Shown here: positions 6,851-13,173 of the stretch, piece after piece
Layout: each line of letters opens with the position of its first letter
Position numbering within the stretch: the first letter of the stretch is position 1
Source of the DNA: Flavobacteriales bacterium UBA7690
GTDB lineage: Bacteria; Bacteroidota; Bacteroidia; Flavobacteriales_F; PHOS-HE28
Length of the DNA stretch: 13,173 nucleotides
Assembly (NCBI GenBank): GCA_002482775.1
Contig: DLGQ01000003.1
Span: 138 to 13,310 of the forward strand
Direction of reading: 5' to 3'
Program-made: the position numbers and the translations under genes
Notes under the pieces: model-generated
Told to the model about the DNA's origin: nothing
Database searches by the model: none
The model's input: only the letters and a program-made list of their open reading frames with translations

Positions 6851-7501
6851 GTGGAAGAGCGCCACATCCGCGTACAGCGAACGGCGCGTTACCACACGCT
6901 CGGTGATCCGCGCAAGGCCCGATCGTTATGGATAGTGGTACACGGTTATGGGCAACTCGCACGGTTCTTCCTGAACGCCTTCGAGGAACAGGCAGGATCG
7001 AATTTCATTGCCGCTCCTGAGGGGCTTTCGCGTTACTACACCGATGCCGCACACCAACGCGTGGGTGCCACCTGGATGACGCGCGAAGACCGCGAACACG
7101 AGATCGCGGACCACATCGATTACCTCGACTCGCTCTATGCCACGTTGCGTATGGGGACCGGCGATATCCCCCTTCGTGTACTGGGGTTCTCACAAGGCGT
7201 GGCAACGGTTTCGCGTTGGTTGGCGCACGGGCGCTCACCAGCCACACAAGCCGTGCTATGGGGAGGTGCACTGCCACCCGAACTCACAGCACCCCGGTTG
7301 AAGCAGGCCTTCGGCAGTGGCGCGGTGGATCTGGTGCATGGATCGCAGGATCAACTGGTGACCGAAGCCGTCTTCCGCTCCAACGCCGAGCGTTTGCAAC
7401 GTGCGGCCATCCCTGTACGAGCACACGTTTTCCCCGGCGCACACACCCTGGACCCGGTGATCCTGGCCCGATGCTTCGAGCAGGGAACTGGATCGACCTA
7501 G
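6851..7501 (+). CDS. Alpha/beta hydrolase, phospholipase/carboxylesterase-like
   Basis: The 216-residue cytoplasmic hydrolase has a complete apparent catalytic triad. The nucleophile is Ser114 in GFSQG (112-116), the acid is probably Asp167 in HGSQDQLV (163-170), and the base is His198 in FPGAHTL (194-200). An oxyanion-type HGYGQ lies at 31-35. The pattern and size match the phospholipase/carboxylesterase (YpfH/serine esterase) branch of alpha/beta hydrolases, and the natural substrate is unknown. It starts with GTG at 6851, only 3 nt after the E1 stop codon, and no other plausible promoter is visible. This suggests co-transcription and translational coupling with the dehydrogenase. A thioesterase-like role beside acyl-group metabolism is possible but unproven. 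The gene ends 25 nt before the stop of the convergent M1 peptidase gene, with no good terminator between them. Confidence 0.82.
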   Translation: MEERHIRVQRTARYHTLGDPRKARSLWIVVHGYGQLARFFLNAFEEQAGSNFIAAPEGLSRYYTDAAHQRVGATWMTREDREHEIADHIDYLDSLYATLRMGTGDIPLRVLGFSQGVATVSRWLAHGRSPATQAVLWGGALPPELTAPRLKQAFGSGAVDLVHGSQDQLVTEAVFRSNAERLQRAAIPVRAHVFPGAHTLDPVILARCFEQGTGST

Positions 7502-7526
7502 CCCCTGCGGATCGCTCAACAGCGGA

Positions 7527-9431
7527 TCAGAAGTTCACCGGCGGATGGTTGTCCTTCCAAGCCAGCAACTCGTCTATGGTATGGACCGAAACGGAATGGT
7601 AGTTCGCACGGGCGCTGGCGTAGATCGTCTGCGCCATGATCCTACCTTTCTCCGTATCGAGCATCGTGGTGTACAACGGGATCAGGAACTTGCGCCGGCC
7701 CACGGTGTTCAAGAACGCATCCAAGTTGGCATAGGCCTCATCGTGGTCGTTCCGGATGCATTGTTCGAACCAGGCTGCCTGCACTTCCGCATTGCCGCTC
7801 TGCGTGAATTTGAAAGCCGCGTCCAACTCGCGCATTTGTTGTTCCGACATCGGTTCCGGCAGGTGGCGCAGGAAGTGCATCCATTCAAAGGTGCTCCAAC
7901 CCGTGGTGGCAAGGGAGTTCACCGTGGCCCCTCCCGCCCAGCGCTGGATCTCGTGATCCACTTTGTTGAAACGATCACTGATCGGTGTAGGGGCGTTCGC
8001 TGGAAGACCAGGAGCATCGACCCATTCCGCAACATCGATGGTCAACTGGTGCGGTGCCAGAAGATGCTCTTGTAGGTGTGCGAGGAACCGATCGGTGGTC
8101 ATGCTCTGGAACGCGAACCGATCGAAATAGTCGCGGACGAAGGCATCGAACTTCGGCCTGCCGACTTTCGATTCCAGTAGGCGCAAGAAGGCAGCTCCTT
8201 TCTCGTAGGCCACTTCCGTCATCCCATCATCGGGGTTGCGGCCTTTGAGGTCCAAACGCAACTTGCTATCCTCCGGATGCTTGCTCTTGGCGATGTGTAC
8301 CAAGGTGTTCAGCAGGTCCTGCCGACCCAGTTGTTGAAGCATGCCCGCATAGTCCGGGCCATGGATGGCTTCGGAGATACGGCTCTCGAAATACACGGTG
8401 AACCCTTCATTCAGCCAGAAGTCGTTCCACGTCGCGTTCGTTACAAGGTTCCCGCTCCAGCTGTGCGCCAGTTCATGCGCTACTAGCGCGGTGAGCGAGC
8501 GGTCGCCAGCAAGTATGGTGGGCGTCGCGAAGGTGAGACATGGGTTCTCCATACCACCGAACGGGAAGCTCGGCGGCAGCACGATCACATCATAACGCCC
8601 CCAGCGATAGGGACCATAAAGCTCCTCAGCGGTCTTCAACATGGTGCCCATATCGGCGAACTCCCATGCGGCCTTATCCACCACGTTGCGTTCGGCATAC
8701 ACACCGGTTCGCTCATCCACAGGCTTGAATTCCAGATCACCAACGGCAAGTGCGATCAGGTACGCCGGGATCCGTTGCTCTTGCTTGAAGGTGTACACAC
8801 CATCAGCCGATCGCTGTTGCGGGTTGGTCGCGCTCATCACGGCCATCAGTTCAGCCGGCACCTTCACCTTCGCAGCGTAGGTGAAACGTATGCCCGGACT
8901 ATCCTGCACAGGGATCCATGTGCGGGTGAGGATGGCCTGCCCTTGGGTGAACAGGAACGGGTGCTTCTTATCCGCCGTCTGCTGTGGGCTAAGCCACTGT
9001 AAGGCCTTCGAGCCTTTTCCCGTGTGGTAGGCGATGCGTATCGTTCGTGAATCCGCCGGTAGTGTGATCCGCAAGGCTCTTCCCAGGAAGGTGCTATCAC
9101 CTAAGGTGAATTCCAACGGAGATCCAGTGCTATCGGTCACACCATCTATGGCCAGCCCATCGGTATCCAACACGATGTGGTCCGCCCCTTCGGCCTTCAC
9201 ATCATACTGGGCGGTCCCGCGTACCACCTGCTTTTCCATGTCCACCTCCACATCCAGGTCCAGGTGCGTGATCACGGCTTCGTTCGGCCGTGCGTGGCTG
9301 TGGTGGTCCATGGTGTAGACAGGCATTGATGTGGATGCGTTACCACCATCCTCCTTTTCCGGACCATTGCCCGCACAGGATAACAGGGTGAGCAGCACGG
9401 AGCTGTGGAAATACGATCGAAAGGAGAACAT
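7527..9431 (-). CDS. Lipoprotein M1 aminopeptidase, leukotriene A4 hydrolase-like
   Basis: The 634-residue protein begins with a lipoprotein signal (VLLTLLSC, acylated Cys19), so it is probably an outer-membrane or periplasmic lipoprotein. An N-terminal beta domain (about 50-240) includes FTQGQAILTRTWIPVQDSP (161-179). The M1 catalytic domain follows, with the substrate-binding GGMENP (292-297) and zinc ligands in HELAHSW (319-325) and NEG (341-343, Glu342). YEKG (409-412) supplies the catalytic Tyr409. The C-terminus (about 490-634) is helical, as in LTA4H. The run around GGMEN, HELAHSWSGNLVTN and FWLNEG is closer to LTA4H than to aminopeptidase N. Expected activity is removal of N-terminal residues from peptides, and an epoxide hydrolase activity cannot be predicted. 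The frame is open through the tRNA-Pro region to 9596, but the ATG at 9431 gives the lipoprotein signal and has a perfect -7 box 24 bp upstream. Confidence 0.92.
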   Translation of the reverse strand: MFSFRSYFHSSVLLTLLSCAGNGPEKEDGGNASTSMPVYTMDHHSHARPNEAVITHLDLDVEVDMEKQVVRGTAQYDVKAEGADHIVLDTDGLAIDGVTDSTGSPLEFTLGDSTFLGRALRITLPADSRTIRIAYHTGKGSKALQWLSPQQTADKKHPFLFTQGQAILTRTWIPVQDSPGIRFTYAAKVKVPAELMAVMSATNPQQRSADGVYTFKQEQRIPAYLIALAVGDLEFKPVDERTGVYAERNVVDKAAWEFADMGTMLKTAEELYGPYRWGRYDVIVLPPSFPFGGMENPCLTFATPTILAGDRSLTALVAHELAHSWSGNLVTNATWNDFWLNEGFTVYFESRISEAIHGPDYAGMLQQLGRQDLLNTLVHIAKSKHPEDSKLRLDLKGRNPDDGMTEVAYEKGAAFLRLLESKVGRPKFDAFVRDYFDRFAFQSMTTDRFLAHLQEHLLAPHQLTIDVAEWVDAPGLPANAPTPISDRFNKVDHEIQRWAGGATVNSLATTGWSTFEWMHFLRHLPEPMSEQQMRELDAAFKFTQSGNAEVQAAWFEQCIRNDHDEAYANLDAFLNTVGRRKFLIPLYTTMLDTEKGRIMAQTIYASARANYHSVSVHTIDELLAWKDNHPPVNF

Positions 9432-9454
9432 GTGGGTTCCCTGATCAGGGTGGG

Positions 9455-9462
9455 CAAATGTA
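9455..9462 (-). promoter_or_regulatory. Bacteroidota -7 box for the M1 peptidase
   Basis: The minus strand reads TACATTTG, an exact TAnnTTTG match, 24 bp upstream of the ATG. The predicted start near 9447 leaves a leader of only about 16 nt and excludes the longer open frame. It also supports the ATG at 9431. Confidence 0.6.
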
Positions 9463-9511
9463 GCGGAGCGTGCCGCGCCTTTCCAGTGAGGCGTGAACCG
9501 TTCGACTTCTG

Positions 9512-9547
9512 CCAAACAAAAGGCCACCTCCTCGCGGAGATGGCCTT
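9512..9547 (-). terminator. Intrinsic terminator of tRNA-Pro
   Basis: On the minus strand AAGGCCATCTCC (9547-9536) pairs with GGAGGTGGCCTT (9531-9520) in a 12-bp stem with one G-T pair and a GCGA tetraloop. TTTTGTTTGG follows. It lies between the tRNA-Pro 3' end and the M1 peptidase promoter. Confidence 0.85.
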
Positions 9548-9554
9548 CGTTCAG

Positions 9555-9628
9555 TCGGGGTGACTGGATTCGAACCAGCGACCCCTTGCACCCCATGCAA
9601 GTGCGCTACCGGGCTGCGCTACACCCCG
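9555..9628 (-). tRNA. tRNA-Pro (anticodon GGG)
   Basis: The minus strand gives a complete 74-nt cloverleaf. The acceptor CGGGGTG pairs with CACCCCG, with discriminator A. The D arm GCGC encloses AGCCCGGTA, the anticodon arm CTTGC/GCAAG surrounds the loop ATGGGGT, and the T arm CTGG/CCAG has the loop TTCGAAT. Anticodon GGG reads CCC and CCU proline codons. CCA is not encoded, as for the tRNA-Arg at 170-243. A -7 box lies about 72 bp upstream (9700-9707) and a terminator follows closely. Confidence 0.95.
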
Positions 9629-9699
9629 AAAGTCCTTGTCCCGCATCGGGGAAGGTGGAATTCACCACCACCACAGGCTGCGTTAGACCTGCGGGGGCG

Positions 9700-9707
9700 C
9701 AAATGTA
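9700..9707 (-). promoter_or_regulatory. Bacteroidota -7 box for tRNA-Pro
   Basis: The minus strand reads TACATTTG, an exact TAnnTTTG match and the same octamer as before the M1 peptidase gene. The predicted start near 9693 gives a 5' leader of about 65 nt before the tRNA. Confidence 0.5.
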
Positions 9708-9734
9708 ACGATCCGTAGAGAACGGCGCACCCGA

Positions 9735-9836
9735 TCAGCGACCGGCGAAGGTGCAGATCAGTGCGAACATCAGGATACCGGCGTAGATAACGGCGGTCAT
9801 CAGTCCTGGACTGTACTTGCGTATGATTGCTTGCAT
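9735..9836 (-). CDS. Possible 33-residue single-span membrane peptide
   Basis: An ATG at 9836 opens a 34-codon frame ending in TGA. The peptide has a short basic N-terminus (MQAIIRKYS), one hydrophobic segment of about 18-20 residues (near 12-30, containing TAVIYAGILMFALIC) and an Arg at the end, the usual layout of a small inner-membrane protein with its N-terminus inside. A -7-like box (GACTTTTG, minus strand 9856-9863, one mismatch) lies 20 bp upstream, the spacing seen for other genes here. I do not recognise a family. It fills an otherwise empty stretch between the tRNA-Pro promoter and the TonB-receptor promoter. The risk is that any GC-rich stretch can produce such a frame by chance, so this rests on hydrophobicity, position and promoter spacing. 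Confidence 0.45.
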   Translation of the reverse strand: MQAIIRKYSPGLMTAVIYAGILMFALICTFAGR

Positions 9837-9855
9837 GGCTTGGTAAGAGTTGCCG

Positions 9856-9863
9856 CAAAAGTC
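9856..9863 (-). promoter_or_regulatory. Possible -7 box for the small membrane peptide
   Basis: The minus strand reads GACTTTTG, one mismatch from TAnnTTTG, 20 bp upstream of the ATG at 9836. Confidence 0.3.
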
Positions 9864-10000
9864 CGGCCCACGGGCTAAGGCAACATGTCTGAAAAGAGAA
9901 TTCCGGCCCCTTAGCGCGAACAATGCAATGTGAATATGTGTAGCTGTGACCAATGGCCGTAAATACGGACGACCGGTGTTCCTGCGTTGGTAGCCCCGGA

Positions 10001-10008
10001 TAATTTTG
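10001..10008 (+). promoter_or_regulatory. Bacteroidota -7 box for the TonB-receptor unit
   Basis: TAATTTTG is an exact TAnnTTTG match ending 29 bp before the ATG at 10037. The predicted leader of about 22 nt is short, and no long 5' UTR, riboswitch or anti-sigma-responsive element is evident. Confidence 0.6.
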
Positions 10009-10036
10009 CGCCACTTTCCGGCACCCCTCACTTTCC

Positions 10037-12436
10037 ATGCGATCGTTAACCCTTCTCCTCCTCCTGTTTTCCAGCCTGGCTTCCATGGCACAGGGCTCCT
10101 TCACCATAAGTGGCTATGTGAAGGACGCGGCAACGGGAGAAACGCTCATCGGCGCCAACGTGTACGCCAAGGAGACCATGACCGGCACCACCACCAACAC
10201 TTATGGGTACTACGTGCTTAACCTGCCCGCAGGCAAATACACCATCGTCATGAGCTATGTGGGCTTCGAAGAGAAGAGCCAGGTGGTGGACCTCACAGCC
10301 GATGTGAAGCTGAACATCGATGCCGGCACCAAGGCCATCACCACCAAGGAGTTCGAAGTGGTGGGCGAAAAGGTGGACAACACCGAGAGCACCCAGATGG
10401 GCACCGTGGACATCGACGTGCAGAAATTGAGCACCCTGCCTGCTCTGTTGGGTGAAGTGGACATATTGAAAACGATCCAGTTCCTGCCCGGTGTGAAGAG
10501 CAACGGCGAAGGCAATAGCGGCTTCTACGTACGCGGCGGTGGGCCGGACCAGAACCTGATCCTGCTGGACAATGCCACGGTGTACAACGCCAGCCACCTC
10601 TTCGGCTTCTTCAGCGTGTTCAACGCCGACGCGGTGAAGAACATCGAACTGATCAAAGGCGGAATGCCCGCGAACTACGGCGGACGCACCAGCAGCGTGC
10701 TCGACATCACCATGAAGGACGGCAACGACAAGGAGTTCCACGGCCAGGGCGGCATCGGTCTGATCAGCAGTCGCCTCACGTTGGAGGGGCCCATCGTGAA
10801 GGACAAAAGCTCCTTCATCGTTAGTGGACGGCGCACCTACATCGATGTGTTGGCCAAACCATTCATGAATCCCGAAGGGGCCTTCGCTGGTAGCGGCTAC
10901 TACTTCTACGACCTCAACGCCAAAGCCAACTACCGCCTCAGTGACAAGGACCGGTTCTTCCTCAGCGGTTACTTCGGTCGCGATGTGTTCGAACTGAAAG
11001 GCAGCGAACCGGGCAGTCCTGATTTCCGCATCCCCTGGGGCAACGCCACCTTCAGCGGCCGCTGGAACCACGTCTTCGGGCCGAAGTTGTTCCTCAATAC
11101 CACCGCCATCTTCAGCGATTACCAGTTCAGCTTCAAAGGTGGGCAGGACGATTTCTCCTTCGGCCTCAGCAGCGGCATCAAGGACTACGGCCTGAAGATG
11201 GACTTCAACCAATACCCTTCCGTGCGCCACAGTTTGAAGTACGGCGTAAACTACACCTACCACATCTACACACCCAGCACCGTGGACGTGGCCAGCGGCG
11301 ATTCGGAATTCGCCATCGACACACCTTCCAAGCTGAAGGCACACGAAGGCGCCGTGTACATCCAGGATGACTACGATGTTACCGATCTGCTCCGCGTGAA
11401 CATGGGGGTGCGCCTCTCCTACTTCGCCCATGTGGGTGGCTTCAACGAATACATCCTCAACGATGCTGGCGTAGCGACCGGCACACGCGATTACGCACCG
11501 GGTGAGACGATCAAGGATTATTACGGATTGGAGCCACGTGTTTCCATGCGGTACACCACGGGGCCTTCCAGCAGCGTGAAAGCCAGCTTCAACCGCAACC
11601 TGCAGTATGTACACCTCGCCAGTTTCAGCAGTGTGGGACTGCCCACCGATGTGTGGATCCCCAGCGGAAAGAACGTGAAGCCACAGGTGGCCTACCAATA
11701 TGCTGTGGGCTACTTCCGGGATCTGTGGGACCGCAAGTACGAGGCCAGCGTGGAGGTCTACTACAAGGACATGTTCAACCAGATCGAATACCAGGAAGGC
11801 GCACAACCGCAGGATGGTGGCAATACCAACTACGATGCGCTGCTGGTGTTCGGCAAAGGCTGGAGCTATGGTGCTGAGTTCTTCTTGAAACGTCGCCTGG
11901 GCAAATTCACAGGATGGGCGGGTTACACCTGGAGCAAGACCATGCGCGAGTTCCCGGACGTGAACGAAGGCCGTGCATTCCCCAGCCGCTGGGACCGCAG
12001 GCATGACATCAGCCTCGTTGTGGGCTATGAGTTGAACGAACGCTGGACTTTCGGCGGAACATTCGTCTACAGCACCGGCCAAGCCACTACGCTACCGGTG
12101 CAACGCTACTTCATCGAAGGCCGCGTGGTAAGCCAGTTCAGTGATCGTAATGGCTTCCGCATGGCGCCCTACCACCGCATCGATCTCGCCGCAACGCTGA
12201 AGAACAAACCCACGAAGGAGGTGAAGGACAAGGTCACCGGAGAGGTCTCCACCATTCAGCGCAAATACCGCAGCAGCTGGACGTTCTCGGTGTACAACGC
12301 ATACAACCGCGCCAATCCGTACTTCTACTACTTCACCACGGAAGGCTCCACAGCGAACAACAACCTGCGCCCTTTGGCCAAACAAGTCTCGCTGTTCAGC
12401 ATTCTCCCATCCGTCACTTGGAACTTCCACTTCTGA
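10037..12436 (+). CDS. TonB-dependent receptor with carboxypeptidase-regulatory-like domain
   Basis: The 799-residue outer-membrane receptor has a signal peptide (1-19, LTLLLLLFSSLASMAQ). A CarboxypepD_reg-like beta domain (about 22-97, SGYVKDAATGETLIGANV to VMSYVGFEEKS) follows. The plug (about 120-230) contains FLPGVKSNGEGNSGFYVRGG, LDNATVYNASHLFGFFSVFN and IELIKGGMPANYGGRTSSVLDI. A 22-strand-type beta-barrel runs to the C-terminal aromatic residue (VTWNFHF). This is the SusC-like layout, and active uptake of a bulky ligand driven by TonB-ExbBD is expected. The partner is a DUF4249 lipoprotein, not SusD, so glycan use is not indicated and the ligand is unknown. Its stop overlaps the start of that gene by one base (TGATG). 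It is preceded by a consensus -7 box. No sigma/anti-sigma pair is present in the window. Confidence 0.92.
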   Translation: MRSLTLLLLLFSSLASMAQGSFTISGYVKDAATGETLIGANVYAKETMTGTTTNTYGYYVLNLPAGKYTIVMSYVGFEEKSQVVDLTADVKLNIDAGTKAITTKEFEVVGEKVDNTESTQMGTVDIDVQKLSTLPALLGEVDILKTIQFLPGVKSNGEGNSGFYVRGGGPDQNLILLDNATVYNASHLFGFFSVFNADAVKNIELIKGGMPANYGGRTSSVLDITMKDGNDKEFHGQGGIGLISSRLTLEGPIVKDKSSFIVSGRRTYIDVLAKPFMNPEGAFAGSGYYFYDLNAKANYRLSDKDRFFLSGYFGRDVFELKGSEPGSPDFRIPWGNATFSGRWNHVFGPKLFLNTTAIFSDYQFSFKGGQDDFSFGLSSGIKDYGLKMDFNQYPSVRHSLKYGVNYTYHIYTPSTVDVASGDSEFAIDTPSKLKAHEGAVYIQDDYDVTDLLRVNMGVRLSYFAHVGGFNEYILNDAGVATGTRDYAPGETIKDYYGLEPRVSMRYTTGPSSSVKASFNRNLQYVHLASFSSVGLPTDVWIPSGKNVKPQVAYQYAVGYFRDLWDRKYEASVEVYYKDMFNQIEYQEGAQPQDGGNTNYDALLVFGKGWSYGAEFFLKRRLGKFTGWAGYTWSKTMREFPDVNEGRAFPSRWDRRHDISLVVGYELNERWTFGGTFVYSTGQATTLPVQRYFIEGRVVSQFSDRNGFRMAPYHRIDLAATLKNKPTKEVKDKVTGEVSTIQRKYRSSWTFSVYNAYNRANPYFYYFTTEGSTANNNLRPLAKQVSLFSILPSVTWNFHF

Positions 12437-13173
12437 TGAAACGCGCATCCCTACTACTCATCGTGCCCGCCGTGGCATTGCTCGTCGGTTGCGAGAAGGA
12501 GATCACCGTGGACCTGCCTGACACGCCCGAACAGTTCGTGGTGGAAGGTGTGATCGAGCCCGGCCTGCCGCCATACGTGATCATCACCCGCACCCAGAGC
12601 TACTTCGACCCCATTGACCAGAACGCCATCGCGAACAGCTACGTGCGCGGCGCCCTGGTGACCGTGGACAACGGTAGTGGGCCCGTTACCCTCGACCAGC
12701 TCTGTACCTCCTCGTTGACGGACGAACAACGCGCGCTCTTCGCGGAACTCACCGGTACGGACCCCGCGCTCTTGAGCAGTGTGGACATCTGCATCTACTC
12801 CACGCAGAACACCGCCATCTGGGGCGAAGTGGGCCGCACCTACAGCCTTCGGATCGAAGCCGAAGGCAAAGTGCTCACCAGCGTCACCACCATTCCCAAC
12901 CCTGTTGCGCTGGATTCCGTTTGGTTCCAACTCGCCCTGCAACGGCCGAACGATGATACCCTCGGACTGGCATGGGGCACGTTGACCGATCCCGACACCA
13001 TGGGCAATTGCTACCGCTGGATGGCTCGCCGCATCAGCAAGGACGAGGACGGCAATGTGGAGGACCCCACCTTCATCTCCCCGCTCGGCAACACCTTCCA
13101 GGACAAGTACGTGAACGGCCTCACCTTCGATTTCAGCTTCATCCGTGGCCGCCAGTTCTACAGCGAACAACCT
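12436..13173 (+). CDS. DUF4249 family lipoprotein (3' end outside the window)
   Basis: An ATG overlaps the receptor stop codon (TGATG, 12434-12438) and opens a frame of 246 codons that runs off the end of the window without a stop. The product begins MKRASLLLIVPAVALLVGC, a lipoprotein signal with Cys19. It then has EKEITVDLPDTPEQFVVEG, a start typical of DUF4249, a Bacteroidota family nearly always next to a TonB receptor. Downstream features fit the family: GEVGRTYSLRIEAEG (about 133-147), a TTIPNPVALDSVWF stretch (about 152-165) and the YVNGLTFDF region near the cut. It is expected to be anchored to the outer membrane as a surface partner of the receptor, by analogy with SusD but unrelated in sequence. 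Ligand unknown. Roughly the last third to half of the protein is probably missing. Confidence 0.88.
   Translation, partial: MKRASLLLIVPAVALLVGCEKEITVDLPDTPEQFVVEGVIEPGLPPYVIITRTQSYFDPIDQNAIANSYVRGALVTVDNGSGPVTLDQLCTSSLTDEQRALFAELTGTDPALLSSVDICIYSTQNTAIWGEVGRTYSLRIEAEGKVLTSVTTIPNPVALDSVWFQLALQRPNDDTLGLAWGTLTDPDTMGNCYRWMARRISKDEDGNVEDPTFISPLGNTFQDKYVNGLTFDFSFIRGRQFYSEQP

Noticed and set aside
7511..7530. Possible terminator between the hydrolase and the M1 peptidase
   Set aside because: GGATCGC...GCGGATC forms only about 6 bp with a bulge and has no T tract.
9432..9596. N-terminal extension of the M1 peptidase frame across the tRNA-Pro region
   Set aside because: The extra residues come from the tRNA and its terminator, whereas the ATG at 9431 gives a perfect lipoprotein signal and has its own -7 box upstream.
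9874..9915. GCTAAGG/CCTTAGC inverted repeat upstream of the TonB receptor, with a 9-codon frame at 9885
   Set aside because: The repeat is only 7 bp with 28 nt between the arms, and the frame is too short to support. Both are consistent with chance.
10046..12082. 678-residue frame opposite the TonB receptor
   Set aside because: It is a shadow of the GC-rich receptor gene: composition is dominated by His, Val, Ala and Glu, and no domain is recognisable.
12454..13170. 238-residue minus-strand frame at the right end
   Set aside because: It lies wholly inside the DUF4249 gene, which has a lipoprotein signal and is coupled to the receptor. The antisense frame shows no motif.

Overview
This window reads as ordinary chromosomal DNA from a member of the Bacteroidota, most likely a high-GC, Flavobacteriales-like lineage (taxon is inference). 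The evidence is a protein ending in a type IX secretion (Por) sorting domain, a TonB-dependent receptor with an N-terminal carboxypeptidase-regulatory-like domain followed by a DUF4249 lipoprotein, a fused E1 alpha/beta 2-oxoacid dehydrogenase of the kind common in this phylum, and repeated promoter -7 boxes of the Bacteroidota form TAnnTTTG in place of E. coli-like promoters. I see no mobile element, phage module, CRISPR array or defence island.

Layout, left to right. At 1-33 (minus) is the first codons of a TypA/BipA translational GTPase, divergent from a tRNA-Arg(CCG) gene (170-243) with its own terminator. Next come a DUF1275/YoaK membrane protein (344-1111, minus) and, divergent from it, an Hsp15-like S4 RNA-binding protein (1262-1642). 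After these lie a secreted double-PDZ protein with a type IX sorting tail (1735-3243) and a very strong terminator, then a small phage-holin-4-like membrane protein (3320-3694). A long imperfect hairpin separates it from a convergent TIGR00266/AIM24 protein (3781-4581, minus).

The second half starts with a fused E1 2-oxoacid dehydrogenase (4745-6847) closely followed by a GTG-started alpha/beta hydrolase (6851-7501). Convergent with these is a large lipoprotein M1 aminopeptidase resembling leukotriene A4 hydrolase (7527-9431, minus). Then come tRNA-Pro(GGG) (9555-9628, minus) and a possible 33-residue membrane peptide (9735-9836, minus). The window closes with a TonB-dependent receptor (10037-12436) translationally coupled to a DUF4249 lipoprotein that runs off the end (12436-13173).

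The genes fall into short transcription units. The two clear two-gene units are E1 dehydrogenase plus hydrolase, and receptor plus DUF4249 lipoprotein. The latter is a SusC/SusD-like outer-membrane pair whose ligand cannot be read from the sequence. Cell-envelope and export functions dominate (PDZ/T9SS protein, holin-like protein, M1 lipoprotein, receptor pair, DUF1275). I did not find a convincing new multi-gene system. The best leads are the PDZ/T9SS protein with its palindromic promoter, the receptor/DUF4249 pair, the unannotated small peptide and the long hairpin at 3706-3773.
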